A DNA stretch of 64,000 nucleotides from JAEYOM01 sp036260935 (GCA_036260935.1 DATALQ010000010.1:1-64000); one strand, 5' to 3'; positions 25,247 to 34,681 are shown, counted from the stretch's first letter. A program made the numbers and translations. The notes: a model not told the origin generated them from the sequence alone.

Positions 25247-27244
25247 ATGAACAGATTTGGAAAAACTGTCGTTTTGTTAGTTTTGTCTGTAATACTGGCT
25301 GCTTCTGCTTCATGCGGTACACAGCGGGCTGTGAGCACCATGGACGAGGTTGCGGGAAATGCTTCAGTAAATGCTCCGGCGGCAGGTACGGCAACAAGTA
25401 CGGATGCAGGTACTGCGGAAGGTGCGGCTCAAACCGCGGGTACAGCTGTGATAACCGGTGCGGGTATCGGTACTGATTTGCAACCCGAAGGCAATGGCAC
25501 TGCGGATACCCGGGAAATTAAACTTTACCCGGCACGGGAGAATTATCTGGATAATAAAAAGACAGGCTACATAGACAGTACAGGCAAATTTGTTATAGAG
25601 CCCCTATTTTCTCAGGTGGAGAGATTTCAGGACAATGGACTGGCTATTGCCGGCAAGGATGATAAGTACGGTATAATCGACGTGACGGGCAGGTTTATCG
25701 CAGAGCCTGTGTATGACTACATAAACAATTACAGCGAAGGACTGGCCATCGCTTACGACCAAAAGGGAAGCGTCGTCCTGGATGAGTCGGGGAGGGCGTT
25801 ATCCGATAAATACAGCTATATCGGCAGCTATAAAAACAAACGTGCGATCTACCAGACCAAGTCGAAGGACGGCACTCTGATATATGGTTATCTGGATGAA
25901 ACCGGAAAACCGGTTATCAAAGCGGCTTATCAGAATGCTACAGACTTTGAAGGCGGCAGAGCCTCAGTCATGATTTCGGAACAGCAGTATGCGCTCATAG
26001 ATCTGTCTGGTAACACGATAAAAACTTTCAATTACACTTATGTAGGCAGGATATCTGATGGAATGATGGAATTCCGTAAGATCGGAAATGATAAATCCGG
26101 ATATTTGGATATAAACGGCAATATCGTCATCCAGCCTGCTTTTTCATATGCCGGCGCCTTTGAAGAAGGGATAGCAACAGCAAGTATAAGGGACGCTTCG
26201 GATAATAACAGGTATGGGCTGATCGACAGGACAGGCAGGTTTGTTATCCAGCCTGAGTACAGCGATGTACGGCAGCTGGGGGATAATATGGTTGCCGTTG
26301 GAAAGTCTGTGGACCCGGAATTTCCGCCGGCGGGAACCAGGTATGCGCTGGCGGGTCAGAACGGCAAATTGCTTACCGATTTCATATATTACGACATACT
26401 GCAGCCCTTCAAGGACGGAACCGCTTCGGTAAGTGACGGCAAGGAGCTGTACTTTGTGGATGCTAACGGCAAACGTATTGATACGCTGCCCTCAGCGGAA
26501 GGCTCGGGCATGCTTGAGAAGACAGGAGAGCTCATATATGTCGATGCCGATCGAAGATCGTACTATATGAACGAGAAGGGCGAAACGGTCTACAAACCTG
26601 CTTCGTCTCTAGTACTTGACGGCGGTGTAACGATAAGTGAGACCAAATTCAAGCCTAACAGAGATTACCTGGTCTATTATCCAACGTTTAGCGGTATGGC
26701 TGATGCAAAAGCTGAGGAGGCGCTCAACAAGCTGTTGGCAAGCGATCTGGAAGATACTTCGACGGCGGCGGTCAAGCCGGAGGATAATCTTGATTATACT
26801 TATGACAGCAGTTTTTCCGTCGGACTGCAAAAGAAGGACCTGCTGGTGCTTGAGAGGACGGGTTATTATTACCCCAAGGGTGCCGCTCACGGGATGCCCA
26901 GCCAGGAGTATCTGCATATCGATCTCAAAAACGGGTCGGTATACCAACTAAAGGATCTTTTCAAAAGCGGCAGTAATTATGCAAAGGTTTTGAGCGACAT
27001 TGTCGGCAAACAAATGAGGGACCGGATGGCTGTGGATCCCGAGAATAATCTGTACTGGACCGAGGATTATAAAGGCATACAAAAGGATCAGCCTTTCTAT
27101 ATCACAGGGGACTCACTGGTACTGTATTTCACACCTTATGAAATAGCGCCGTACGCTGCAGGCTTTCCCGAGTTTTCGATAAAGTTCGATGAATTATCCG
27201 GTATCTTGAACAAGGACGGGGCTTTCTGGCGCTCGTTCAATTAG
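25247..27244 (+). CDS. WG-repeat lipoprotein with DUF3298-like domain
   Basis: A 665-residue exported lipoprotein with a signal ending in ASC (Cys23), an Ala/Thr/Gly linker to about residue 85, then several WG repeats (for example GYIDSTGKFVIEP, YGIIDVTGRFIAEP, GYLDINGNIVIQP, YGLIDRTGRFVIQP). The last 200 residues form a DUF3298-type domain, as in RsiV, with the YYPKGAAHGMP and TPYEIAPYAAG signatures. RsiV binds lysozyme through that domain, so ligand or glycan sensing outside the cell is plausible. GGAGG stands ahead of the ATG. Confidence 0.88.
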   Translation: MNRFGKTVVLLVLSVILAASASCGTQRAVSTMDEVAGNASVNAPAAGTATSTDAGTAEGAAQTAGTAVITGAGIGTDLQPEGNGTADTREIKLYPARENYLDNKKTGYIDSTGKFVIEPLFSQVERFQDNGLAIAGKDDKYGIIDVTGRFIAEPVYDYINNYSEGLAIAYDQKGSVVLDESGRALSDKYSYIGSYKNKRAIYQTKSKDGTLIYGYLDETGKPVIKAAYQNATDFEGGRASVMISEQQYALIDLSGNTIKTFNYTYVGRISDGMMEFRKIGNDKSGYLDINGNIVIQPAFSYAGAFEEGIATASIRDASDNNRYGLIDRTGRFVIQPEYSDVRQLGDNMVAVGKSVDPEFPPAGTRYALAGQNGKLLTDFIYYDILQPFKDGTASVSDGKELYFVDANGKRIDTLPSAEGSGMLEKTGELIYVDADRRSYYMNEKGETVYKPASSLVLDGGVTISETKFKPNRDYLVYYPTFSGMADAKAEEALNKLLASDLEDTSTAAVKPEDNLDYTYDSSFSVGLQKKDLLVLERTGYYYPKGAAHGMPSQEYLHIDLKNGSVYQLKDLFKSGSNYAKVLSDIVGKQMRDRMAVDPENNLYWTEDYKGIQKDQPFYITGDSLVLYFTPYEIAPYAAGFPEFSIKFDELSGILNKDGAFWRSFN

Positions 27245-27360
27245 TGATGCTGCACATGTACAGTGACGCAGTGCACAGCAGCAGGCTATGTCTTGTTTGC
27301 ATGCCTGCTGAATTTATTTGGGTGCGGCAGGCAACGTTGGCATAGTTACAGGAGAATCTT

Positions 27361-27411
27361 ATGAGTAAGCTTGAAACCATGTGTCCGGCTATTATGAAAG
27401 AAGAGTATTGA
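27361..27411 (+). pseudogene. Truncated duplicate of the 5' end of the gene at 28791
   Basis: The segment about 27341-27405 nearly repeats 28771-28835, including the ribosome-site region and the first 15 codons (one mismatch in the 45 coding bases). Here the frame stops after 16 codons at a TGA one base before the next gene's ATG. It is a 5' gene fragment left by duplication, possibly still translated as a leader peptide. Confidence 0.8.
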
Positions 27412-27412
27412 C

Positions 27413-27934
27413 ATGAAAATATATATAGTCGGCGCGGTATCCAGCGGTAAATCCACTCTTGCAAAGAGGTTGTCGGCAACCCTGGGGATACCTTCTTATT
27501 CGCTTGACGAGGTCGTACATATTCCTGACAAATCCTCCCCCTGGGGCAATATAAAGAGGCAGGCGGAAGAACGTGACCAGCTTTTCAACTCGATTATCGA
27601 GCAGTCGAAGTGGATCATAGAGGACGTGGGCAGGCCTTGTTTTGAAGCCGGCATGAAGGAAGCAGATATGATCATTTTACTTGAAACTCCCTCTATGACA
27701 AGGAATTTCAGGATAATAAAACGCTGGTTAAAGCAGCGTTTGGGAATCGAGAAATGCATCTACGCCCCACGGCTCAAGATGCTGGTAAGTATGCTGCGAT
27801 GGTCGAGGGATTACGATCTGCAGAGGGACGGCTTGAAAGACCGGATTCGCCAGTATGAAAGAAAGGTTACAACACTTAGAAATAGTAAAGCCATCGATGC
27901 TTTCCTGGAGCAACTCCAGCTCACTCTGTTTTAG
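27413..27934 (+). CDS. P-loop kinase-like protein (FlaR/topology modulation type)
   Basis: A 173-residue P-loop NTPase. The Walker A motif is GAVSSGKST at residues 7-15, followed by LDEVVH at the acceptor position and ADMIILLE as Walker B-like strand. The arrangement resembles adenylate kinase-related topology modulation proteins, which probably phosphorylate a small molecule. It begins one base after the stop of the duplicated fragment, so its expression may be coupled to translation of that 16-residue peptide. Substrate unknown. Confidence 0.78.
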   Translation: MKIYIVGAVSSGKSTLAKRLSATLGIPSYSLDEVVHIPDKSSPWGNIKRQAEERDQLFNSIIEQSKWIIEDVGRPCFEAGMKEADMIILLETPSMTRNFRIIKRWLKQRLGIEKCIYAPRLKMLVSMLRWSRDYDLQRDGLKDRIRQYERKVTTLRNSKAIDAFLEQLQLTLF

Positions 27935-28133
27935 AACATCTCATGTTATATCCATTTGTTACGCCTCCATAATTTATTCGACTCCATAAGATAACCTCCC
28001 AGCTTGAATGCAGATATGATAAACTTATGTTTGGATGGGTGGAAAATAATTGATATTATAGCTATGCACATGTTATATATTACGCATCAGTATGATAATA
28101 CAATTTATATTTCACGTAAGGAGGCGAAATTTT

Positions 28134-28658
28134 GTGCTGACGCTAATACGTAGGGACCCTTCTTTTTTGAATGGGTATAGAGACTATTGTCAGGAGTTTT
28201 ATGACAATAATATAATTTTTTTTCGTCCAACAAATCCTATATATATTGATGAGACCTGGTTTGAAAGAACAAGAGACTGGTATGATAAAAAGGAGTTGGG
28301 TTTGATTCCTGAGCAACCTGTAAGTTTTCATTATTGGGCGGTTGATAAAGACAAATTTATAGGTGAATTTCAATTACGGACAGAACTAACGGAAAGAGTT
28401 ATGACTGGAATTGGGAGCATAGGATATTCTGTTCGTGTGACTGAACAAGGAAAAGGTTACGGGACAGAAATACTAAGGCAAGGTCTAAATATTGCAAGAG
28501 GACATCATCTTGATAAAGTATTACTGACGATAAATGACCAAAACATAGTATCGGTAAATATATGTGAGAAACTCGGAGGTGTGTTAGAGGATAAAATCAA
28601 TGCTTATAACAAAGATGAGGGTGAGCATATAATGCTAAGATACTGGATCCATTTATGA
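28134..28658 (+). CDS. GNAT-family N-acetyltransferase
   Basis: A 174-residue acetyltransferase of the GNAT fold. The acetyl-CoA pyrophosphate loop is visible as EQGKGYGTE (Q/RxxGxG/A pattern), followed by VNICEKLGG typical of the C-terminal strand. Members acetylate amino groups of antibiotics, amino acids or proteins. The GTG at 28134 follows AAGGAGG; the frame extends upstream to 28092, before that ribosome site. It lies in an AT-rich segment with the nucleotidyltransferase-like gene, suggesting an acquired block. Confidence 0.87.
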   Translation: MLTLIRRDPSFLNGYRDYCQEFYDNNIIFFRPTNPIYIDETWFERTRDWYDKKELGLIPEQPVSFHYWAVDKDKFIGEFQLRTELTERVMTGIGSIGYSVRVTEQGKGYGTEILRQGLNIARGHHLDKVLLTINDQNIVSVNICEKLGGVLEDKINAYNKDEGEHIMLRYWIHL

Positions 28659-28790
28659 TTGCATAATGATTCTAAGTCTCAAATTATCATTATTTATAGA
28701 GTACGAACTAACAGAAAAACGTAACCTCATATAATCCATATAACCTGTTTTGCAGGAGGTAAGCAACATTCATAGTGACGGGAGGTTCTT

Positions 28791-29375
28791 ATGAGTAAGC
28801 TTGAAACCATGTGTTCGGCTATTATGAAAGAAGCAGATGATATTTTATATAAAATGAGTTTGCTGGACGAACTGAAGAAATACGGGGATGTATTCATTAC
28901 CGGCAGTTATTATTTAAATCTCATGACATGGCGGGATCTAGACTTGTACATTGATAATAGCAATATGAGCAATGAACATTTTTTTAGATTAGGACATGAT
29001 ATAGCATCAATTATTCAACCACATAGGATGCATTATAGAAATGAATTTATTGGGAATTCGCAAGGGTTACCGAAAGGTTTATATTGGGGGATATATACAA
29101 ATATTATTGAGCCTGGCACTTGGAAAATTGATTTATGGGCAGTTGATTCCATGCAATTTGCTGGTTTTAAGAATGATGTAAATAAATTGAAATCAAAAAT
29201 TGACTCATATAAAAGAGAAATGATCTTGGAAATTAAGGCTAATGTTTGTAATCACCCCTTTTACCGTAAGGAGTTTACAAGTGTTGATATCTATCAGGCA
29301 GTTTTAGATGAATCGGTAATTAACTTGGAGGAGTTCAAAAAATGGCTTAAGGAAAATAAAAATGTTACTCTTTAA
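28791..29375 (+). CDS. Nucleotidyltransferase-fold protein
   Basis: A 194-residue AT-rich gene product. The motif GSYYLNLMTWRDLDLYI has the GS...DxD pattern of the polymerase beta-like nucleotidyltransferases, with a further acid in KIDLWAVD. Related proteins modify antibiotics or act as toxins or antitoxins, but the exact role is unknown. GGGAGG precedes the ATG. Its 5' end is duplicated at 27361. The AT content and duplication point to recombination in this accessory block. Confidence 0.7.
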   Translation: MSKLETMCSAIMKEADDILYKMSLLDELKKYGDVFITGSYYLNLMTWRDLDLYIDNSNMSNEHFFRLGHDIASIIQPHRMHYRNEFIGNSQGLPKGLYWGIYTNIIEPGTWKIDLWAVDSMQFAGFKNDVNKLKSKIDSYKREMILEIKANVCNHPFYRKEFTSVDIYQAVLDESVINLEEFKKWLKENKNVTL

Positions 29376-29730
29376 CTGGATATCCCCTACATTTCTGCGG
29401 TAGAGAAATGATATGCCTTACGAGAATGTTCATTTTTTCAACTAATGTGGCAAATATCTGCACTAAATAATGAGTTTTCACAATAAATAATGAGTTTTCA
29501 CAATAAATAATGAGTTTTTAGTGCGATAAAGATATGAAGTCCAGAATTATGTTAACTATTGTGGCCCAAAGGGGGAATTTTGCACATTTTTTAATTAATC
29601 GCAAGCAAGGTGCGTTAATATGTGATAAATTTCCGCCTCAGATGCAGGTTGTCACGACGCTATCGGTAAAGCGGAGCCTTTGACGGTAAGGTTACCACCT
29701 GATAGGATTGGGAGGGAAAGGGGATCAACT
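29376..29730. other. Gene-free stretch with tandem repeat
   Basis: These 355 bases contain no gene. They include a three-copy tandem repeat at 29464-29523, an AT-rich portion and, near 29681-29730, GC-richer sequence leading to the NUDIX gene. No promoter boxes could be assigned with confidence. Confidence 0.5.
29464..29523. repeat. 20-bp tandem repeat, three copies
   Basis: Two exact copies of TAAATAATGAGTTTTCACAA and a third diverging in its last bases follow one another at 29464-29483, 29484-29503 and 29504-29523. No spacer is present, so it is not a CRISPR. Confidence 0.85.
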
Positions 29731-30219
29731 ATGAAGCAGTTTCCAACACATATAGTAGCGGTGGACGGCATTGTTCAAAATGAAAAGAATGAAATTTTAT
29801 TGGTAAAGAATCGTCACAAGGAAGTATGGGCTGCGCCTGGCGGGCAGGTCGAAGCCGGCGAAAATCTTATTGATGCCTTGATTCGGGAGATTAAAGAAGA
29901 AAGCGGCATCGACGCAACAGTAGATAAATTGATCTGTGTATCTTCAAATACATGTAAATATGAAGGCTTTAACTGTTATGGCACTGTTCCCACGAAAGTA
30001 ATATTCGGCTTCACCTGCACTTTCACGGGAGGGGAACTGACTACTTCCGATGAAACATCGGAATCGCGTTGGATACCGAGAGAAGATGTTTTGGACTATA
30101 TAAAAGTTCCTGTTTTAGTCGAGAGGTTCAAAGCTTATTTGAATTTCGACGGGAACGTGCAGTATATGGAATATGTAACAAGGCCAGAATTCGATTTGAA
30201 GCTTAAACGTAAATTTTGA
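29731..30219 (+). CDS. NUDIX hydrolase
   Basis: A 162-residue NUDIX protein. The box GX5EX7REUXEEXGU is exact: Gly38, Glu44, Arg52, Glu53, Glu56, Glu57 and Gly59. These enzymes cleave nucleoside diphosphates linked to another group, such as oxidised nucleotides, ADP-ribose or sugar nucleotides. The ATG at 29731 follows AAAGGGG; the frame extends upstream to a TTG at 29680 without a ribosome site. The next gene follows after 14 bases. Confidence 0.9.
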   Translation: MKQFPTHIVAVDGIVQNEKNEILLVKNRHKEVWAAPGGQVEAGENLIDALIREIKEESGIDATVDKLICVSSNTCKYEGFNCYGTVPTKVIFGFTCTFTGGELTTSDETSESRWIPREDVLDYIKVPVLVERFKAYLNFDGNVQYMEYVTRPEFDLKLKRKF

Positions 30220-30233
30220 AAAGGGTGACAATT

Positions 30234-30722
30234 ATGTTCAGAGAAATGCGAAGGAAAAAACAATTACTGTCCGATGAAGAGACTATCAGAATACTAAATT
30301 CATGCACTTCGGGAGTGTTGGGAGTAATCGGCGACGATGACTATCCATATACCGTTCCGGTAAGTTATGTTTACAGAGATGGCAAGCTATTCATTCATAG
30401 CGCTAAGGAAGGGCATAAGATTGACAGTATTAAAAAGAACGACAAAGTAACATTTTGCGTGATAGAAAAAGATGAAGTGATACAAAAGACTTTTACCACA
30501 CATTTCAGTAGTGTTTCCGTCTTTGGCAGAGCAAGAATTCTGTCTGAGGATTCCGATAGGCGGCATGCCCTTGAAAGCCTGATAGAAAAATACTCGCCCG
30601 ACTATATAAAAGAAGGGCAGCAGGCAATTAAAGGCGCATGGGATAGAGTATGCTTGATAGAAATTAAGATTGAACATATGACAGGTAAAGCAGCAATGGA
30701 AATCATAAGTGGAAAGAAGTAA
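30234..30722 (+). CDS. Pyridoxamine 5'-phosphate oxidase-family flavoprotein
   Basis: A 162-residue split-barrel protein. The signature region YPYTVPVSYVYRDGKLFIHSA (interrupted over strands) and the tail KGAWDRVCLIEIKIEHMTGK match small FMN-binding proteins of the NimA/PNPOx type, which reduce nitro groups or bind flavin or haem. The ATG at 30234 follows AAAAGGGTGA and is preferred over the TTG at 30216, which overlaps the NUDIX gene's end. The two genes are probably co-transcribed. Confidence 0.85.
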   Translation: MFREMRRKKQLLSDEETIRILNSCTSGVLGVIGDDDYPYTVPVSYVYRDGKLFIHSAKEGHKIDSIKKNDKVTFCVIEKDEVIQKTFTTHFSSVSVFGRARILSEDSDRRHALESLIEKYSPDYIKEGQQAIKGAWDRVCLIEIKIEHMTGKAAMEIISGKK

Positions 30723-30737
30723 ATGAAATTAACCGTA

Positions 30738-32054
30738 TCACCCGATGAAACGGCTTATGAACGGCAATATATAAGGGTTATACAGCAGATTCACAAACAG
30801 GTAGATGATAATGCCTGCGCCGGCGCCTACGATTGAGCCGTTAATCCTGATCCACTGAAGGTCGTTTCCGACCTTTTCGTCGAAAAACCTGTTCAGCTTT
30901 TCATTTGAGAATGAACCCAATGTATCTTTCGCGATTTCGCCGATCAGGTGGTGCTCGTTTATGATCACACGCTGCAGCACAGTTCCGAGCATATCCTCCG
31001 TTGCGCTTCGTATCGCTTCATCGTTCTGGAGACGGTTTCTGTAATTGTCAATACTGCTGGAGAGCCAATGGGCTGCTTCCTGTTTGCGGAAACCGGATTC
31101 TATTGCGGAGGTCAGAAGCTGCTGCAGTGCTTCGAGCAGCCCAAGATGCTCCAGTATCCCGTTTTTCCAGGTCTGGAGCAGTTCCAGGAGGGTATGGTCC
31201 TCGTCAAGATGTTTCAGCAGATCTTCCGAGCACTCCGTAAGCTTGGTGAATACAGGGTTTGACGGATCTTTTACAGCCTCGAGCGTACTGACGAGCTCAC
31301 GCTGCAGCATATCGGTAATACTGAACAGATTGCTGTATTTGCTGTTTCTGGACATATTCAGTATCATTTTTACGAAAAACGAACCTGCCCGAGTACTGGA
31401 TTCATTATAGCGCTCCTGTTCACGCAGAAGCCTGTATATTTTCTCGCGTGTGCTGTCCTTTTTGGCAATTTCGACAGCCTTTCCGACAAGCCCGGAAAGC
31501 CATTCCTTGTGCTTTCCTTCCTCGAACGCCTTTACCAAAAGGGAGCGTATATCGTCGGACAACTCTTCCTTTTTGAGCCCTTCCTTAATAAAATTGTCGA
31601 GGTAGGCTGCGATCTTGGATTTATCCAGACTTTCGGCCTTGCTGCCTATCATATCCTGAAAATTTTCTTCCGAGATAATTTTATCCAGCTTTTCTAGAAG
31701 CCCGTCAACTATGGTATCGACCAGATTCAGCGCTTCGAGTTTTACTTTCAGAGCATCGACGCTGAGCAGTTCTCCGCTCACAAGGTTCGAGACGCTCTCT
31801 ACTATACGTTCCCGGTTGTTTGGAATTATTGCAGTATGCCAGGATATCCCCAAGGGCTTCCTGAAAAGAGCCGTTACGGCAAACCAATCTGCGATCCCTC
31901 CCACAAGAGCCGCCTCGGCGGTGAAGGCAAGCAGACCGGCTGCGAAACTGCTGCTGTACAAGTGCTCTATGAACGTTGCTGCGATGAACAGCAGGAAAAA
32001 TATGATTAACAATATGTTGGCGCGCGTTTTGTTGGGCTGCCTGACCTGCTCCAT
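30738..32054 (-). CDS. DUF445 membrane protein
   Basis: A 438-residue DUF445 (YheB-like) protein. Two membrane segments near the N-terminus (residues 15-60) frame the motif GGIADWFAVTALFRKPLGI, a long helical soluble region follows, and the end has NDLQWIRINGSIVGAGAG with a last membrane helix. Family members are envelope-associated, unknown in mechanism. Two bases separate it from the homologous upstream gene. It converges with the flavoprotein gene. Confidence 0.9.
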   Translation of the reverse strand: MEQVRQPNKTRANILLIIFFLLFIAATFIEHLYSSSFAAGLLAFTAEAALVGGIADWFAVTALFRKPLGISWHTAIIPNNRERIVESVSNLVSGELLSVDALKVKLEALNLVDTIVDGLLEKLDKIISEENFQDMIGSKAESLDKSKIAAYLDNFIKEGLKKEELSDDIRSLLVKAFEEGKHKEWLSGLVGKAVEIAKKDSTREKIYRLLREQERYNESSTRAGSFFVKMILNMSRNSKYSNLFSITDMLQRELVSTLEAVKDPSNPVFTKLTECSEDLLKHLDEDHTLLELLQTWKNGILEHLGLLEALQQLLTSAIESGFRKQEAAHWLSSSIDNYRNRLQNDEAIRSATEDMLGTVLQRVIINEHHLIGEIAKDTLGSFSNEKLNRFFDEKVGNDLQWIRINGSIVGAGAGIIIYLFVNLLYNPYILPFISRFIG

Positions 32055-32056
32055 GC

Positions 32057-33337
32057 TTATCCTCCCATAATGATCCCGACAAGGCTTCCTATCAGGTACA
32101 GGACTACGCCTGCGAGTCCGCCCACGAGAGATCCGTTTATTCTTATTATCTGCAGGTCGTTTCCGGCCTTGTTCTCGACAAGGTCGACGAGCATCTCGTC
32201 AGTAAAGCTGTTCAGCTTTTCCCGGACAAGCTGCCCGATTACGGCATGATTATCTTCTATAAGCTTCGTCAGGGCGGTTTTGATATAACGGTCGATTTCG
32301 GCCTGCTTCTGCCTGTCATTCTTGAAATCCTCCACGAGCCTGTCGATAAGGCTGTCTATAAAATTGATGCTGCCATCCGCAGGACCACCTTCCCTGAGAA
32401 GCGGATATACATAGTCGGCGATAGCGGCGCCGCTGCCCTTGCGTTCGAACAGGCCGCGCCCCTTGTTCTCGATCTTGTCCTGGAGCTCTCCGTTATGCAG
32501 CAGATCGTCCGAGGTTCTTGTCAGCCATGCCTCAAGACCCTTTCTCTGTTCGCTTTCAGGCTCCTTCAGTGCATTAAGGTATTCCAGACCTTCTGTCAAA
32601 AGCCGTGTGGAAAGCTTCATCGGTGAGACCTGCGACACCTCCGCCAGGGCCATTGCCAGCCTGAAGAACATTTTTTTCCCGGCGGTTTCCTTTTCCGCGT
32701 TTCGTGAGATCCCCGCATATATGTCCGAAACAAAGCCATTAACCAGTTTCCCAAACTGCGGGAAGAGCATAAATTCCTTGAATTCCTCGACTGTGCGCTT
32801 TATCAGCCTTTCATCGGTAAGATTTGCCGACAGCCATTCGACTGCCTCTGAAACAAGCGGGGCCAGCTTTATGCTTTCAGTATTGTCTTTCAGAAGCTTT
32901 CGAAGGTATTCACCGGTTTCTTCCATATCGATACCCGACAGCATATCACCTGCGATTTTGTTGGCAAGCTTTTTTACTTCTTCCTTGCCCGCGCTGTCGT
33001 CCAAATAACGTATTATACTCGCTGAAAAGCTGAAATTCTCGAATTTCTCAAGAATGGCGTCTTTCGTCAGAAGCTCGTCCTCTACCATGAAAACCAGCGA
33101 ATTGAAGAGTTTCTCCCTGCTGTGCTGCACTATCTCGGTTTTGAACGGGATACCCAGAGGCTTCCTGGTCAGTGCCGTTACACCGAACCAGTCTGCAAAA
33201 CCGCCTATCATTGAAGCGCTGAACAGCGCGGTAAAAAGTCCGCCCCAAAAGCTGCCGCTGAAGGGCAATAAAAGAAGGAAGCCTATTGTTACGACAATTA
33301 ATATGACTGATGCTATATACCGATTGTTCTTTTTCAA
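32057..33337 (-). CDS. DUF445 membrane protein, tandem paralogue
   Basis: A 426-residue paralogue of the next gene, with GGFADWFGVTALTRKPLGI near the N-terminus and NDLQIIRINGSLVGGLAG near the C-terminus, sharing layout and length. I place the start at the TTG at 33337, supported by AAGGGG eight bases upstream; the frame extends to a GTG at 33367 that has no ribosome site. The two genes form an operon and may make a heteromeric membrane complex (inference). Confidence 0.88.
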   Translation of the reverse strand: MKKNNRYIASVILIVVTIGFLLLLPFSGSFWGGLFTALFSASMIGGFADWFGVTALTRKPLGIPFKTEIVQHSREKLFNSLVFMVEDELLTKDAILEKFENFSFSASIIRYLDDSAGKEEVKKLANKIAGDMLSGIDMEETGEYLRKLLKDNTESIKLAPLVSEAVEWLSANLTDERLIKRTVEEFKEFMLFPQFGKLVNGFVSDIYAGISRNAEKETAGKKMFFRLAMALAEVSQVSPMKLSTRLLTEGLEYLNALKEPESEQRKGLEAWLTRTSDDLLHNGELQDKIENKGRGLFERKGSGAAIADYVYPLLREGGPADGSINFIDSLIDRLVEDFKNDRQKQAEIDRYIKTALTKLIEDNHAVIGQLVREKLNSFTDEMLVDLVENKAGNDLQIIRINGSLVGGLAGVVLYLIGSLVGIIMGG

Positions 33338-33419
33338 AAAGCTTACCCCTTCGATTTTACTTATCACATATAGTATTTACGATAAAAAAACGGTTAAGTT
33401 TGCAATAATTCAATAAAAA

Positions 33420-33460
33420 CATACCAACATTATACTATATCCTATGATAAAATTGGTATG
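33420..33460. promoter_or_regulatory. Inverted repeat in the divergent promoter region
   Basis: CATACCAA at 33420-33427 and TTGGTATG at 33453-33460 are exact inverted copies enclosing AT-rich sequence with TATACT and TATGAT boxes. It lies between the DUF445 operon and the HD gene and could be an operator for the latter. Confidence 0.45.
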
Positions 33461-33487
33461 AGCAGTTTTGCAAGGAGGGCGTATAAG

Positions 33488-34681
33488 ATGATAAGGGAGA
33501 ACTTTCTGAGATTCATATACCAGGCGGCCAGCATGCAGCGCTGGAACGATCACAACAGACCGAACAAGGGTTTCACGGAATTGGACAAGCAGGCACAGAA
33601 GCTGTTTTTCGCTTATGTGATAGGGCGTTTCGAGGAAGAGACCCATGCAGTCGACTGGACAGCGCTGATAGAAGGGGCTTTGTTCGAGTTCTTTCAACGT
33701 ACGCTGTTGACAGATATCAAGCCGCCCATATTTCATATGCTGATGGAAAAGCACGGTGAGAAGCTTAATGACCTAGTCATGGGGAAGCTTCATGACATAG
33801 GGCTTTTCGATATACAGAAGGGCTTCGGTGAAAGGATGCGGGATTATCTTTACGATCCTGAATACAGCAAACATGAGAAGACGATACTGAGCGCGTCGCA
33901 TTATATGGCTACAAAATGGGAGTTCGACATTGTATACCGCATGAGTACCGGTTTTTTCGGGATAGAGGAAACAAAGAGGAGCATCGAAAGGCAGCTCGAG
34001 GAGTATCAGAATATAGACGGTGTGAAAAAACTTGTATCCAGTCGTGAAGCCGTTGATTTCCTTAACCTTGTAGGACAGCTGAGGTTTCAGCAGAGATGGG
34101 CGCAGACGCAAAGAATACCCGAGACCTCCGTCGCGGGACACATGCTGATAGTTGCGCTTTTGACCTATATTCTGACACTGCAACTCGACCCGTGCGAAAA
34201 GCGGAAATACAACAACTTTTTTGCCGGGCTGTTCCACGACATGCCCGAAGTACTTACCAGGGATATCATCTCGCCAGTAAAGAATTCGATAGCAGGTCTC
34301 GGGGATCTGATAAAAACGATAGAGGACATGCAGATGGAGGAAGTGCTGCTGCCTCTGCTTCCGGAGGGCTGGAGAACCGAGATCAGGTACTTTACAGCCG
34401 ATGAATTCGCAGACAAGGTCATTCTGGAGGGTAAAACGGTCAAGGTCGATACAGACAAGCTTTGCGAGTGTTACAACAAGGATGTATTTTCGCCTGTTGA
34501 CGGCAGCCTGATAGAATTCTGCGACAAGTTCGCAGCATACATGGAGGCATACCTTTCCATAAAGCACGGCATTTCATCCAAAAACCTGGTCGACGGACAC
34601 CGCGACTTGTATGAGAACTTTGGGCACAGGAAGATAGCGGGCATGGATCTTGGAATAATGTTCGACTATTTCAAGCTTTGA
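33488..34681 (+). CDS. HD-domain phosphohydrolase (YfbR-like)
   Basis: A 397-residue protein. The second half holds an HD domain with SVAGHMLIVALLTYIL, FFAGLFHDMPEVLTRDIISPVK and a late FCDKFAAYMEAY helix, close in pattern to the YfbR 5'-nucleotidase and related HD hydrolases. The first half (to residue 190) is an unfamiliar helical extension with IYQAASMQRWNDHNRP near the start. The ATG at 33488 follows AAGGAGG at 33472-33478; the ATG at 33458 upstream has no such site. It probably hydrolyses a nucleotide phosphate in the cytoplasm. Confidence 0.82.
   Translation: MIRENFLRFIYQAASMQRWNDHNRPNKGFTELDKQAQKLFFAYVIGRFEEETHAVDWTALIEGALFEFFQRTLLTDIKPPIFHMLMEKHGEKLNDLVMGKLHDIGLFDIQKGFGERMRDYLYDPEYSKHEKTILSASHYMATKWEFDIVYRMSTGFFGIEETKRSIERQLEEYQNIDGVKKLVSSREAVDFLNLVGQLRFQQRWAQTQRIPETSVAGHMLIVALLTYILTLQLDPCEKRKYNNFFAGLFHDMPEVLTRDIISPVKNSIAGLGDLIKTIEDMQMEEVLLPLLPEGWRTEIRYFTADEFADKVILEGKTVKVDTDKLCECYNKDVFSPVDGSLIEFCDKFAAYMEAYLSIKHGISSKNLVDGHRDLYENFGHRKIAGMDLGIMFDYFKL

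Noticed and set aside
29464..29523. Possible CRISPR array from direct repeats (also considered at 50713 and 48446)
   Set aside because: Units follow one another without variable spacers and no cas genes are present.
33773..34567. A 264-residue frame opposite the HD-domain gene
   Set aside because: The HD motifs, start site and operon spacing support the plus strand; the antisense product has no recognisable feature.
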